DNA from: Stutzerimonas stutzeri
GTDB lineage: Bacteria > Pseudomonadota > Gammaproteobacteria > Pseudomonadales > Pseudomonadaceae
DNA length: 64,000 nucleotides
Reading direction: 5' to 3'
Assembly (NCBI GenBank): GCA_019056435.1
Contig: CP077641.1
Coordinates: 3,100,001 to 3,164,000 of the forward strand
Below the pieces are notes generated by a model that searched no databases, was not told where the DNA came from, and saw only the letters and a list, made by a program, of their open reading frames with translations. Shown piece after piece: positions 8,128-17,381 of this stretch (position 1 is the stretch's first letter; every line of letters starts with the position of its first letter). The position numbers were made by a program, and so were the translations under genes.

Positions 8128-9582
8128 ATGTCTACTGTCATGAAAGAGTCCCGCTCCAGCAGCGTTTTCGATGGCCCGTACTACCTGTCCATCGCTGGTA
8201 AGCTGGTCAGCACCGATGCGCATTTCGATGTGTTCAATCCGGCGACTGGCGAGGTATTCGCCAAGGCTCCGTCGGGTTCGCCTGAGCAACTGGAGGCGGC
8301 GATCGCTGCTGCCAAGGATGCGTTCAAGACCTGGTCGCTCCTGAGCTACGACCAGCGCCAGAGCTATCTGGATGCCTATGCCGATGCGCTTTTGGAGCAC
8401 CGCGATGAACTGGCTCGCTTGCTGACGTTGGAACAAGGCAAGCCGCTGAAAACCATGGCCGAGCCCGAAGTTGACCAGGCGATTTCGTGGATTCGCCAGA
8501 TTGCTGCGCGGCGTATCCCGGTGGAAATCGTCGAGGAAAACGACAGCCATGTCGTGGAGCTGCATCACACGCCGCTGGGTGTGGTCGGTGCGATCACGCC
8601 GTGGAATTTCCCGGTGCTGCTGGCACTGTGGAAAGTGGCGCCCGCGCTGATCACCGGTAACACCATGGTCATCAAACCGTCGCCATTCACACCCCTCACC
8701 ACCTTGCGCTTTGGGCAGATTGCTCAGTCCGTGCTGCCTGCTGGTGTGCTTTCAGTGGTTTCAGGTGGCAATGAACTGGGCCCGCAAATGACCGCTCACC
8801 CGGACATCGCCAAGATCAGCTTCACCGGCTCCACCGAGACCGGCAAGCATGTCATCCGTTCGGCTGCAGGCACCGTCAAGCGGCTGACCATGGAGATGGG
8901 CGGCAACGACGCGGCAATCGTCATGCCTGATGCCGACTGGCAAGCGATCATCCCGCAACTGTACTGGGGCGCTGTCGGTAACTCGGGTCAGTGGTGTGTG
9001 GGTATCAAGCGCCTCTACGTGCATAGCAGTTATCGCAATGAGTTCGTGGCAGCGTTCGTTAAGTATGCGCAGCAGCAGGTCATGGGTGACGGTCTCGATC
9101 CAGCTGCGACCGTAGGCCCCGTGCAGAACAAGATGCAGTACGACAAGGTTCGTAGCTTCCTGGATGACATCACGGCCAATGGCTACAAGGTGGCATTGGG
9201 CGGTGAGGTAGACGAGAGCCGTCCTGGCTATTTCATCCCGGTAACTGTGGTCGACAACCCGCCAGAGAGCTCGATGATCGTGCAGCAGGAGCAGTTCGGA
9301 CCGATCGTGCCGATCATCGCTTACGACGACGTCGACGATGTCGTAGCCCGCGCGAACGACAGTCCATTCGGCCTGGGTGGTTCGGTCTGGGGGCGTGATA
9401 CCCAGGCAGCGGTGGCTGTGGCCAATCGCCTGGAAACGGGGATGGTCTGGGTCAATGAGATCCACACGCAAGGCGTCGACGTTCCTTTCGGTGGCCACAA
9501 GCAATCGGGTATTGGCACTGAGCACGGCCATGAAGGCCGCCTGCTGTTCACCAACCCGAAAACCGTGTTGATCAAAAAGTAA
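8128..9582 (+). CDS. aldehyde dehydrogenase family protein
   Basis: A 484-residue NAD(P)-dependent aldehyde dehydrogenase. The Rossmann/oxyanion region GAITPWNFPVLLALWKVAPA is followed by SFTGSTETGKHVI. The general base glutamate is in MEMGGNDAAIVMP and the nucleophile in GNSGQWCVGIKR. The C-terminal part has EQFGPIVPII and PFGGHKQSGIGTEHG. All catalytic residues are present. A good ribosome binding site (AAGGAGAT) precedes the ATG. The 208-nt gap before it, with an A/T-rich end, may hold its own promoter. The substrate is unknown; in this operon it would oxidise reactive aldehydes to acids. Confidence 0.92.
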   Translation: MSTVMKESRSSSVFDGPYYLSIAGKLVSTDAHFDVFNPATGEVFAKAPSGSPEQLEAAIAAAKDAFKTWSLLSYDQRQSYLDAYADALLEHRDELARLLTLEQGKPLKTMAEPEVDQAISWIRQIAARRIPVEIVEENDSHVVELHHTPLGVVGAITPWNFPVLLALWKVAPALITGNTMVIKPSPFTPLTTLRFGQIAQSVLPAGVLSVVSGGNELGPQMTAHPDIAKISFTGSTETGKHVIRSAAGTVKRLTMEMGGNDAAIVMPDADWQAIIPQLYWGAVGNSGQWCVGIKRLYVHSSYRNEFVAAFVKYAQQQVMGDGLDPAATVGPVQNKMQYDKVRSFLDDITANGYKVALGGEVDESRPGYFIPVTVVDNPPESSMIVQQEQFGPIVPIIAYDDVDDVVARANDSPFGLGGSVWGRDTQAAVAVANRLETGMVWVNEIHTQGVDVPFGGHKQSGIGTEHGHEGRLLFTNPKTVLIKK

Positions 9583-9708
9583 CGCCTGAGCGGCCTCTCG
9601 AGCAGAGGGGCCGCACTCCCAATCATCAAGTCTTTGGCGCCGGTTGCGTCCATGCGCGCCCGTGCGCCTTCCGGTTGGTGTCGGCGCCTGAACGACAGGA
9701 TACGAATC

Positions 9709-10833
9709 ATGAAGCATGCCGCTCTGTTTACTCCCATCGACATGGGAAGCATCACCCTCAAGAACCGCATCGTACTGCCGCCGTTGACTCGCCAGCGTAG
9801 CGCCCAGCCAGGTGATATCGCGTCTGATCTGATGGCTACTTATTACCGCCAGCGTGCCAGTGCCGGTTTCATGATCAGCGAGGGCACCCAGATCGAACCG
9901 CGTGGCCAAGGCTATGCCTGGACCCCGGGTATCTACAGCCAGGCTCAGATCGATGGCTGGCGCAAGGTGACCGAAGCGGTGCATGCCGAAGGTGGAGTGA
10001 TCTTCGCCCAGCTCTGGCACGTCGGTCGCGTCTCCCATAGCGCGCTTCAGCCTGACGGGCAGGCGCCCCTGGCGCCGTCCGCTATTCAGGCGCAGAAGGT
10101 CAAGGCGTTCATTCAGACCGGCGCTGGTGTCGGCGAGCTGGTTCAGCCATCGCTTCCACGCGCACTGGAGCTGGCTGAAATCCGCGATCTGGTCGGGCAG
10201 TACGCCCAGGCAGCACGCAATGCCATCGACGCCGGTTTCGATGGCGTGGAAATTCACGCAGCCAACGGTTACCTGGTCAACCAGTTCATCTCCGCACATT
10301 CCAACCTACGCGATGATGCTTACGGTGGCTCGCTGGAGAACCGCCTGCGCTTCCTGCGCGAGATCGTAGACGCCGTGGCCGCTGCCGTAGGCGCGGATCG
10401 CGTTGGTGTGCGCTTTACCCCGTTGTTCACCGGCACCGATCAGGACCGGGTGTACATCGGTCTGGTCGAGGAGGACCCGCATACCACCTACATCGAGGCG
10501 ATCAAGGTACTGGAGGCAGCAGGCGTGGCCTATGTGTCGATCGCCGAGGCGGACTGGGACAACGCGCCGGATCTGCCCGAAAGCTTCCGCCGCGGCGTAC
10601 GCGCGAATTTCAGCGGGAAGATTCTCTACGCCGGTCGTTATACCGCCGAGCGTGGTGAGCGGCTGATCGAGGCCGGGCTGGCCGACCTGATCGCATTCGG
10701 TCGTCCCTTCATCGCCAACCCCGATCTGCCCGAACGCATCGCCAATGGCTGGCCGCTCAACCCGCTGGATCCTGCCACTGTCTATGGTGGTGCGGAGAAG
10801 GGCCTGACGGACTACCCGACCTACTCGGACTGA
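9709..10833 (+). CDS. NADH:flavin oxidoreductase, Old Yellow Enzyme family (NemA-like)
   Basis: 374 residues forming an FMN-binding TIM barrel. The N-terminus is MKHAALFTPIDMGSITLKNR, followed by PLTRQRS. AQLWHVGRVSH and EIHAANGYLVNQF carry the substrate-binding His/Asn pair, then YGGSLENRLRFL and near the end LIAFGRPFIANPDL, which bind the FMN phosphate. The ATG at 9709 is chosen because the family begins here; the open frame extends further upstream without homology. NemA-type enzymes reduce activated alkenes, nitro compounds and quinones with NAD(P)H. Co-location with a NemR-like repressor mirrors the E. coli nemRA arrangement. Confidence 0.92.
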   Translation: MKHAALFTPIDMGSITLKNRIVLPPLTRQRSAQPGDIASDLMATYYRQRASAGFMISEGTQIEPRGQGYAWTPGIYSQAQIDGWRKVTEAVHAEGGVIFAQLWHVGRVSHSALQPDGQAPLAPSAIQAQKVKAFIQTGAGVGELVQPSLPRALELAEIRDLVGQYAQAARNAIDAGFDGVEIHAANGYLVNQFISAHSNLRDDAYGGSLENRLRFLREIVDAVAAAVGADRVGVRFTPLFTGTDQDRVYIGLVEEDPHTTYIEAIKVLEAAGVAYVSIAEADWDNAPDLPESFRRGVRANFSGKILYAGRYTAERGERLIEAGLADLIAFGRPFIANPDLPERIANGWPLNPLDPATVYGGAEKGLTDYPTYSD

Positions 10834-10916
10834 CGTTCACATCTGGCGGCGTGGCCTCGACGCGAATGTACGAGGACACGCCTTCGTAACCGCTCGCTGC
10901 GTAGGAAGTCTTCGTC

Positions 10917-12158
10917 ATGTCTGTCAAATCCGTACCGATCAAACGCGATGTTACACCAGGCCTGGCGTATCCAGCCTTGGCTGGCAGCGACGTTCGTGAT
11001 CCGTCAGTCGCAGCGGTGGTCGTGTGTATCCTGCTCGTCGCGCTCACGCTGCGCCCGGGCATCGTTTCCATGGGGCCATTGCTGACCGCCATGATCAATG
11101 AGCTGGGATTGACTCATACCCAGGCCTCGCTGCTGACCGCGATTCCTACCTTGCTGATGGGGTTGCTGGCATTGCCCGCACCTTGGCTGGCGCATCGATT
11201 CGGGCGTGACCGGATCATCCTGCTGGCGCTGATTGTGCTGGGCGCCGCGATTATCTTGCGTGCGCTGGCGGGCTCCATTGGGCAGTTGTTTGCCAGTACT
11301 GCGGCGGTCGGTGCGGGTATCGCAGTCGCCGGAACCCTGTTTTCCAGTTACGTGAAGGCGCGCTCGCCGAATCGGATTGCGCTGTTCATGGGCATCTACG
11401 CGACGGCCATCGGCCTGGGCAGCACTGTCGCTGCGGTGGCGACCGGTCCGCTCGTTCATCTCATTGGAGATTGGCGGTGGGCGGGCGGTTTCTGGGTAGT
11501 GCCAGCATTACTGGCGATCATCGCCTGGGGAGTGATCGAACGCCGCAGTCTTGCCCAGCCTGTCGAAGTCTCGTTGAATCCGGCGCCAAGGATGCCGCTG
11601 CGCAATCCTACGGCCTGGCTGATCGCGCTGTTCTTCGCCTGCAACAACTTGGTGTTCTACGCCCTGATCGCCTGGTTGGCACCGATGTATATCGAGCGTG
11701 GCGAGAGCGCCAGTTCGGCTGGCTTAATCCTGGCCAGCTACACCTTGGGATTCATGCTGGCCAACCCGGTGTTTGGTTTGCTTAGCCGCAGCGATGATCG
11801 ACGTCTGTTGCTTGCAGCGAGCTCCAGCATCGCCCTGCTGGGTAGCCTGGCGATGGCAGTTGCGCCTGAAGCCATGCCTTTGGTGACAGCCGCGATTGCA
11901 GCCTTTGGCACCGGAGGTGCCTTCACCCTGGCCATGACCTTACCGCTGGACAATGCTTCGACTCCTGAGGAGGCTGGTGCCTGGACTGCCTTTGTGATGT
12001 TGCAGAGTTATCTGGTCGGCGCTGCCGGTCCGTTGCTCGTGGGATATCTGCGTGACAGCGCGGGGCACTTCCAGTCGGCCTTGTGGCTGTTGGTGGCTGT
12101 AGGGGCGCTGATGTTGCTGGTGACTCCGTTCTTGCAGCCCTACCGCTGTCGCCTTTGA
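10917..12158 (+). CDS. MFS transporter, CynX/NimT (cyanate permease-like) family
   Basis: 413 residues with about 12 hydrophobic segments. The region PGIVSMGPLLTAMINELGLT is typical of the CynX/NimT branch of the major facilitator superfamily, with the loop motif ALPAPWLAHRFGRDRI between helices 2 and 3. The gene follows the Old Yellow Enzyme by 83 nt on the same strand, so it probably belongs to the same transcription unit. Export of a toxic or modified small molecule is a guess; members are also reported for nitroimidazole resistance and cyanate. Confidence 0.85.
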   Translation: MSVKSVPIKRDVTPGLAYPALAGSDVRDPSVAAVVVCILLVALTLRPGIVSMGPLLTAMINELGLTHTQASLLTAIPTLLMGLLALPAPWLAHRFGRDRIILLALIVLGAAIILRALAGSIGQLFASTAAVGAGIAVAGTLFSSYVKARSPNRIALFMGIYATAIGLGSTVAAVATGPLVHLIGDWRWAGGFWVVPALLAIIAWGVIERRSLAQPVEVSLNPAPRMPLRNPTAWLIALFFACNNLVFYALIAWLAPMYIERGESASSAGLILASYTLGFMLANPVFGLLSRSDDRRLLLAASSSIALLGSLAMAVAPEAMPLVTAAIAAFGTGGAFTLAMTLPLDNASTPEEAGAWTAFVMLQSYLVGAAGPLLVGYLRDSAGHFQSALWLLVAVGALMLLVTPFLQPYRCRL

Positions 12159-12160
12159 TG

Positions 12161-12744
12161 TCAGACCTTGTTCCGGGAGCGGAAGGCGGCGACCTTCATG
12201 CGGTTTCCGCACGTCGCCATACTGCACCACCGGCGTCGGTGTGACTTGGTCAGGTCATGGAACAACAGGACACAGTCATGCGCTTCGCACTGGCGGACGT
12301 ATTCGAATTTATCGTGGGTGACCAGAGTCACCAAAGCGTCGGCCACTGGCTCCAGGAGGCTTGCAGGGCTGTGGTCGCGCCGACGGGTAGTGATTCGCAG
12401 CGCCTTCGCCTGTTTGTCCCAGGTCAACTCTTTGATGGGGCGGCCGGTTTCCAGAATCTGGTTGATTAACCGAAGGTCTGCCTCGGTCCCCTGCATAGCT
12501 GCGTGTACCACCGTTCTGGCGCATTCCCGTAGCTGCCGGGCAAGTGTCAACAAACCGGAGGGCGGGGGCAGTAGCTTGCCTTCGGGTAAGCGTCCTGCCT
12601 GCTGCAGCCAACTCATCACGCTATGGTCATCGGTGAAGTGGTCGAGACGCTGGTCGCCCATTCCGTATTCGCTGTTGATGAAGTCTAAGGCGAGGTTATC
12701 GGCCAGGAAGAGTGCGCCGGTAGAGGGGGAGTCGTTGCGTTCAT
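12161..12744 (-). CDS. CGNR zinc-finger / ABATE domain regulator (frameshifted near the start)
   Basis: The C-terminal zinc finger is clear: CEAHDC, about 20 residues, then RRWCSMATCGNRMKVAAFR, giving four cysteines and the CGNR motif. The N-terminal part includes FLADNLALDFINSEYG, typical of the stress-responsive domain that precedes CGNR. The only good start, ATG at 12744 (MNATTPP), is out of frame. One base in the C run (plus-strand G run at 12725-12729) would join it, giving about 194 residues. CGNR proteins are presumed DNA-binding regulators. The gene diverges from an alpha/beta hydrolase, and its 3' end almost touches that of the convergent MFS gene. Confidence 0.78.
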
Positions 12745-12776
12745 GGGAAATTCTGTAACTGATAAATGGCTGTTTA

Positions 12777-12829
12777 CAGGTTACTCCAATGGCTTGTAAC
12801 CTTCAAATGTGATTTTTAATGGTTACAGG
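12777..12829. promoter_or_regulatory. GGTTAC half-site cluster between the CGNR regulator and the hydrolase
   Basis: CAGGTTAC (from 12777), GTAACC (12796-12801) and GGTTACAGG (12821-12829) form one inverted and one direct repeat in the divergent intergenic region. The A/T-rich context and position before the hydrolase ATG (12841) suggest operator sites for the adjacent CGNR protein. Binding is inferred. Confidence 0.45.
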
Positions 12830-12840
12830 GGTTCATTATC

Positions 12841-13779
12841 ATGAGTAACAGAGTCATTGCAGCTACCGGCCTTGCGGCCGCTTTTCTAATGGGCGCCGCG
12901 CAGGCTGATGAAGTAAAGAAGCAGGTTCACTACCGCTACGAGCAGGTGGGCGATGTAAAGGTCTTCTACCGTGAGGCCGGTAATCCGGCCGCGCCAAAAG
13001 TGCTGCTGCTGCACGGTTTCGCGGCGTCGTCCTTCATGTTCCGTGACCTGATCCCTGCGCTGGCTGACCGCTACCACGTGATTGCGCCAGACCTACCCGC
13101 GTTCGGTTTCACCGAAGCGCCGAGCAGGGAAAAGTATTCCTACACCTTCAGCCAGTTGGCGAAGACGATCGGAGAGTTCACTGAGCGGCTCAAGCTCGAT
13201 AAATACGCTCTAGTGGTGCATGACTACGGTGCTCCCGTGGGTTGGCGCCTGGCTGCTGCTCACCCTAATCGGGTTAGCGCCATTGTTTCCCAGAACGGCA
13301 ACGCCTATGAGGAAGGGCTTGGGGCCGGTTGGGCAGCTATCCAGAAATACTGGCGTGAGCCTACTCAACAGAACCGAGAGGCGCTGCGAGACTTCCCAAC
13401 ACCTGAATCGATCAAATGGCAGTACCTGGAAGGGGTCTCCGATAAGAGTTCGGTATCTCCGGATGGTTACACGCTGGAAGGGCTTCAGATTACCCGGCCC
13501 GGAAATGCCGAAATCCAGCTCGACTTGGTGCTGGATTACGCAAGCAACGTTGCGATGTATCCAGAGTTCCAAAAGTTCTTCCGCGAGTATCAGCCGCCGC
13601 TGTTGGCGGTTTGGGGGAAAAACGACCCCTTCTTCCTTCCGGCTGGCGCACAGGCTTGGACGCGCGATATACCCGAGGCAGATATTCGTTTCTATGACAC
13701 GGGCCATTTCGCGCTGGAAACCCATGGCGATGAAATCATCCCGGTCATCCGTGAGTTCCTGGACAAGAGCATCAGGTAG
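12841..13779 (+). CDS. secreted alpha/beta hydrolase (haloalkane dehalogenase/epoxide hydrolase-like)
   Basis: 312 residues with an N-terminal signal peptide (MSNRVIAATGLAAAFLMGAAQA, probable cut before DEVKK), so it acts in the periplasm. The oxyanion region is LLLHGFAASSFMFRDL. The nucleophile elbow reads VVHDYGAPVGWRLA, with Asp rather than Ser, as in haloalkane dehalogenases and epoxide hydrolases. The acid region is AVWGKNDPFF and the catalytic His is in DTGHFALETH. An exported hydrolase with an Asp nucleophile is unusual, although the Cif epoxide hydrolase of P. aeruginosa is exported too. The substrate is unknown. Regulation by the divergent CGNR protein is likely. Confidence 0.85.
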   Translation: MSNRVIAATGLAAAFLMGAAQADEVKKQVHYRYEQVGDVKVFYREAGNPAAPKVLLLHGFAASSFMFRDLIPALADRYHVIAPDLPAFGFTEAPSREKYSYTFSQLAKTIGEFTERLKLDKYALVVHDYGAPVGWRLAAAHPNRVSAIVSQNGNAYEEGLGAGWAAIQKYWREPTQQNREALRDFPTPESIKWQYLEGVSDKSSVSPDGYTLEGLQITRPGNAEIQLDLVLDYASNVAMYPEFQKFFREYQPPLLAVWGKNDPFFLPAGAQAWTRDIPEADIRFYDTGHFALETHGDEIIPVIREFLDKSIR

Positions 13780-14586
13780 TGGCGAGGCCTGGCGTGTCGC
13801 CACGTAATGCAGCTCCTCGCTTGGTTGAAACTATGCATTCAAGCCGCTGGAGCTGCATGGCAGCCTTGTAGTGGGCGGCGTTATCCGGGAGTGGACTAAA
13901 GGAACAGGGATACCCCGGCAACTTGGTGTGGTAGGCGGTATGGCTCAGTGACAGACATCCGCTAGCCATGAACGAGTGAGCTCTCGCAGTAGGAATGCTG
14001 TCTGACATAAGTCGGCATAGCTGCCTGCGACTGGATCTGCTCATCGACCACAGAGCAGTGTGCAGGCAATGAGTCCGTGCGCTCGTGGGTAGTGCCGCTG
14101 AGGTGCATGTCGCTGTACGGACTCCAGCTAACGGCATGTCCGAAATCATTGCGGATATGGCATTGCCATGAATGCGCTTTATGATATTTTTTGATCAAAA
14201 TCGAACTCAAAACTCTTAGTAAACTAGCGTATTAGGCATTCTTTTATCGCTAAGCTCAATAAACAGGCTGATGCAAATTAGAATCGAAGCTTAGTGTTGT
14301 GGTTGGTGCTTTGTGCGCGTTAGATGTTTTTATCGATAGCGCGCGTTGCAGAGCTTCTCGCGTTGCAGCACTTCTGGTGCGATTTTATTCTGCTGTGTTC
14401 TTTTGCTTCCTGCTTAGTTGCTGGTTGTATTTTCGATCTGCTGATTTTTTAGGTGTTGGCTTGGCGGGCATTTGTGCCTGCTTGTATAGAGCTTGTGTCA
14501 AATAAGGTTTCTCGTGCATCCGTCAGCTACGGAGAATCCGGATAATTTTGATGCTGTCATTTTCTAGTGCTTCCAAGGAGGTTGCA
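13780..14586. other. long non-coding stretch upstream of the molybdenum hydroxylase operon
   Basis: No supported gene. A 7-bp inverted repeat (GTGGCGA / TCGCCAC) directly follows the hydrolase stop but has no T run. The 33-nt shared element lies at 14134-14166. From about 14170 to 14550 the sequence is clearly richer in A and T than its surroundings. A 68-codon frame at 14299-14505 is hydrophobic but lacks a ribosome binding site. A strong AAGGAGG for the next gene ends at 14581. Confidence 0.45.
14134..14166. repeat. 33-nt shared upstream element, copy 2
   Basis: Matches 6488-6520 at 30 of 33 positions, with mismatches at single scattered bases. It lies about 420 nt before iorA, in the same orientation as copy 1 relative to the plus-strand operon. 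See the entry for copy 1 for the inferred role. Confidence 0.6.
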
Positions 14587-15084
14587 GTGATTGAATTTTA
14601 TCTGAATAGCGAGAAAGTCAGTTCGCGTGGCGATGATGACACTCCCTTACTATGGATTATCCGTGACGAATTCAAGCTCACAGGCACCAAGTATGGCTGC
14701 GGCGTGGCAATGTGTGGCGCATGCACAATACATATTGACGGCGTTGCCGTTAGGTCATGTTCATACCCTGCTGGAATGGCTCGTGGACGGAATGTCACGA
14801 CCATTGAGGGGCTGGCCGATAACCATCCTTTGCAACAGGCTTGGGTGGAAAAGCAGGTGCCGCAGTGTGGTTACTGCCAGTCAGGCCAGATCATGCAGGC
14901 TGCCACTCTCCTGAGCCGCACGCCTAATCCAAGTGATGAAGATATCGTCAATCATATGAGCTCAAACTTGTGTCGTTGCATGACTTACCGTCGCATAAAA
15001 GAAGCCATTAAACATGCGGCTTCGACGCAAGTGTCTCACGCGTACTCCCAAGATTCGTTGAAACTTGTGGAGGCGAAAAAATGA
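14587..15084 (+). CDS. (2Fe-2S)-binding subunit of a molybdenum hydroxylase (IorA-like)
   Basis: About 165 residues from the GTG at 14587, which has AAGGAGG 6 nt upstream. The N-terminal plant-type ferredoxin domain has [20 protein letters not shown] and a later Cys (VRSC). The C-terminal all-helical domain has [16 protein letters not shown] and [11 protein letters not shown], the second [2Fe-2S] site. These are the two clusters of small subunits of xanthine-oxidase-family enzymes of the isoquinoline 1-oxidoreductase type. It passes electrons from the molybdenum site to an outside acceptor. The stop overlaps the start of the large subunit by 4 nt, so the two are translationally coupled. Confidence 0.92.
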   Translation: MIEFYLNSEKVSSRGDDDTPLLWIIRDEFKLTGTKYGCGVAMCGACTIHIDGVAVRSCSYPAGMARGRNVTTIEGLADNHPLQQAWVEKQVPQCGYCQSGQIMQAATLLSRTPNPSDEDIVNHMSSNLCRCMTYRRIKEAIKHAASTQVSHAYSQDSLKLVEAKK

Positions 15085-17379
15085 TTACCAATAAAAAAGA
15101 GTTCGCTATTGAAAGCGGAGGGTTGTCACGCCGTAGTTTTTTGGTGGTACGGTGGCTGGCACATTGGTCATGGCATTCAGTTCGGGCTTGTCGGTGCTGG
15201 CGGCACCTGCGCAGGAAACTTTGGAACAGGCGCTGTTCTCGCCCACTATCTGGTTTCAGATAGAGGCCAACGGTAACGTTGTCGTAAATATTACCAAGGC
15301 AGAAATGGGTCAGCACGTGGGTACGGCATTGGCCCGTGTCATTGCGGACGAACTAGGAGCCAGTTGGGAGGACGTGAGTATTGTTCACGTGGACACGGAT
15401 CCCAAATGGGGACTCATGATCACGGGTGGGTCGTGGTCGGTAAATACCTCATTCAAAACGCTTTCTCAGGCCGGTGCCGCGGGGCGTAAATCGCTCATTG
15501 AGGCAGCAGCAAAACTCAAAGGGGTCGAGCCCGGACTTTGCGATACCGAAAACAGCTATGTGCTGACGCCAAACGGAAATATCAGCTTCGCCGAGGTGGT
15601 CCAGAAGAGCACATTTGACCGTACCTTCAGCCCGGATGAGTTAAGCGTGCTCACCCTAAAACCCAAGGGTAAACACAAGCTCATTGGTGGCAATTTCAGC
15701 GCTCTGGACATCCCCAATAAAACCAACGGAAAAGCCGTATACGGCATCGACGTTGAAATTGAAGGCATGGTGTATGGCCGCCCAATTGTTCCGCCTACCC
15801 GCTACGGCAGCCGTGTCACCAGCGTGGATGACACTCGTGCGAAGACACTTCCAGGCTACTTGGGGTATGTCATTCTCAAAGACCCTAGCAACGTCCTCCC
15901 GGGCTGGGTGTCCGTTCTGGCCAAAGATTACCCTACAGCCATAAAGGCGGGTGACCTGATCAACGTGGCCTACCAGGCAGGCCCTACGGCCACGGTTAGT
16001 GAACACGAGATACTGCTGGAGGGGAGCGCCAGGTCATGGCTCCCAACGAAGGGCACCTGTTCGTCAATACCGGTGACATTGACGCCGCGATCAAGAGGCA
16101 TCCTGCCGCCATCGACGCTATTTACAGAACCCACACCGTGCTGCATTTCCAGTTGGAACCGCTCAATGCCACGGCGCTGTTCAAAGATGGTGTATGGCAC
16201 ATCCACGGCGGTAATCAATGGCAATCCTTGACCCTGCCCATGCTGGCCAAGGCGCTTGAGGTTGATGAAGCCAATATCGTTATCCACCAGTACTACCTCG
16301 GTGGTGGGTTCGGTCGACGCTTGGGAGGGGACTACATGCTCTCGGCGGCACTGACTGCCAAGCAATTCGGCCAGCCCGTGAAGTTGATCTTCACCCGTGC
16401 AGACGACTCCCGCTTCGATCAGGTCAGGTCCGCCTCCGTGCAGCGCTTCCAGGCCAACTTCTCCACGGCCAATGAACTGGTTGCGCTTGATCACGCCTTT
16501 TCCGCGGCTTGGCCGACTTTGGCGATGTTTCCCGAAGGAATGGCCGATAGCGTTGACAAGAAGGGCAAGATAGATCCGTTTTCCGCCAGTGGCGCCGACC
16601 ACTGGTACACGGTGGAAAATCACCGATCTCGAGCAATAAATAACGACCTCGCGCAGAGAACGTTCCTTCCCGGTTGGCTGAGATCCGTCGGCCAAGGATG
16701 GATTGTATGGGGGCTTGAGTCTTTCATTGATGAAGCCGCACATAGGGCAGGCATAGACCCTCTGGAGTTCCGGCTACAGCGGCTCGATGGTAAAGGCATA
16801 CAGGCAGGCATCGCACCAGAGACACTGGGCGGTGCTCATCGACTCAGGCACGTACTTGAAGTGCTCAAGCAACGTATCGGTTACGGTGCCAGGCTGCCGG
16901 CAAATGAAGGCATTGGTATTGCCTTGTCTGCGGGGCAAGAGCGTACGAACGCGACTTGGATCGCCACGTCTGCACATGTGGCTGTCGACCCGAACAGCGG
17001 CAGCATCCAAGTCAAGAAAATCTCCATGGTAGTGGACGCGGGAGTGATCATTCACCCGGACGGTGCGCTGGCTCAGCTGGAGGGTGGCGCCCTGTGGGGC
17101 GTCAGCATGGCGCTCAACGAATACACGGAGTTCGTCGACGGCCAGGTCCGTGATGTGAACCTGAACACCTATACGCCCATTCGCATGAACGAAGTTCCAG
17201 AAATCGACATTGAGATCATTGAAAGCAGCGAGTTCCCGACTGGTTTGGGTGAACCCGGTGTGATTGGTATTGCTCCGGCGATTGGAAACGCTATTTACCA
17301 AGCTGTCGGTGTGCGGCTTCGCGATCTTCCGATGAAACCGGAGCACGTCCTTGCAGCACTCGGGAAAAAGGTAGGCTAA
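15081..17379 (+). CDS. molybdopterin-binding large subunit of an exported hydroxylase (IorB-like; two frameshifts)
   Basis: The N-terminus [20 protein letters not shown] carries a twin-arginine export signal followed by a hydrophobic stretch, so the folded enzyme goes to the periplasm. Frame 1 runs to about 15147. One missing G there restores [15 protein letters not shown] second break lies in the G run at 16021-16024. After correction the protein is about 765 residues. The family motifs are intact, for example [34 protein letters not shown] (cofactor binding) and [20 protein letters not shown] near the end with the catalytic glutamate. IorB-type enzymes hydroxylate N-heterocycles or oxidise aldehydes. 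The substrate is unknown here. The next gene encodes a cytochrome that could take the electrons. Confidence 0.85.
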
Positions 17380-17381
17380 CG

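Noticed and set aside
8761-10299. 512-codon minus-strand open frame opposite the aldehyde dehydrogenase and Old Yellow Enzyme genes
   Set aside because: It is antisense to two genes with full catalytic motifs and has no family features; long antisense frames are common in GC-rich DNA.
14299-14505. 68-codon hydrophobic open frame as a small membrane protein
   Set aside because: No ribosome binding site and no recognisable family; cysteine- and phenylalanine-rich composition may simply reflect A/T-rich non-coding DNA.
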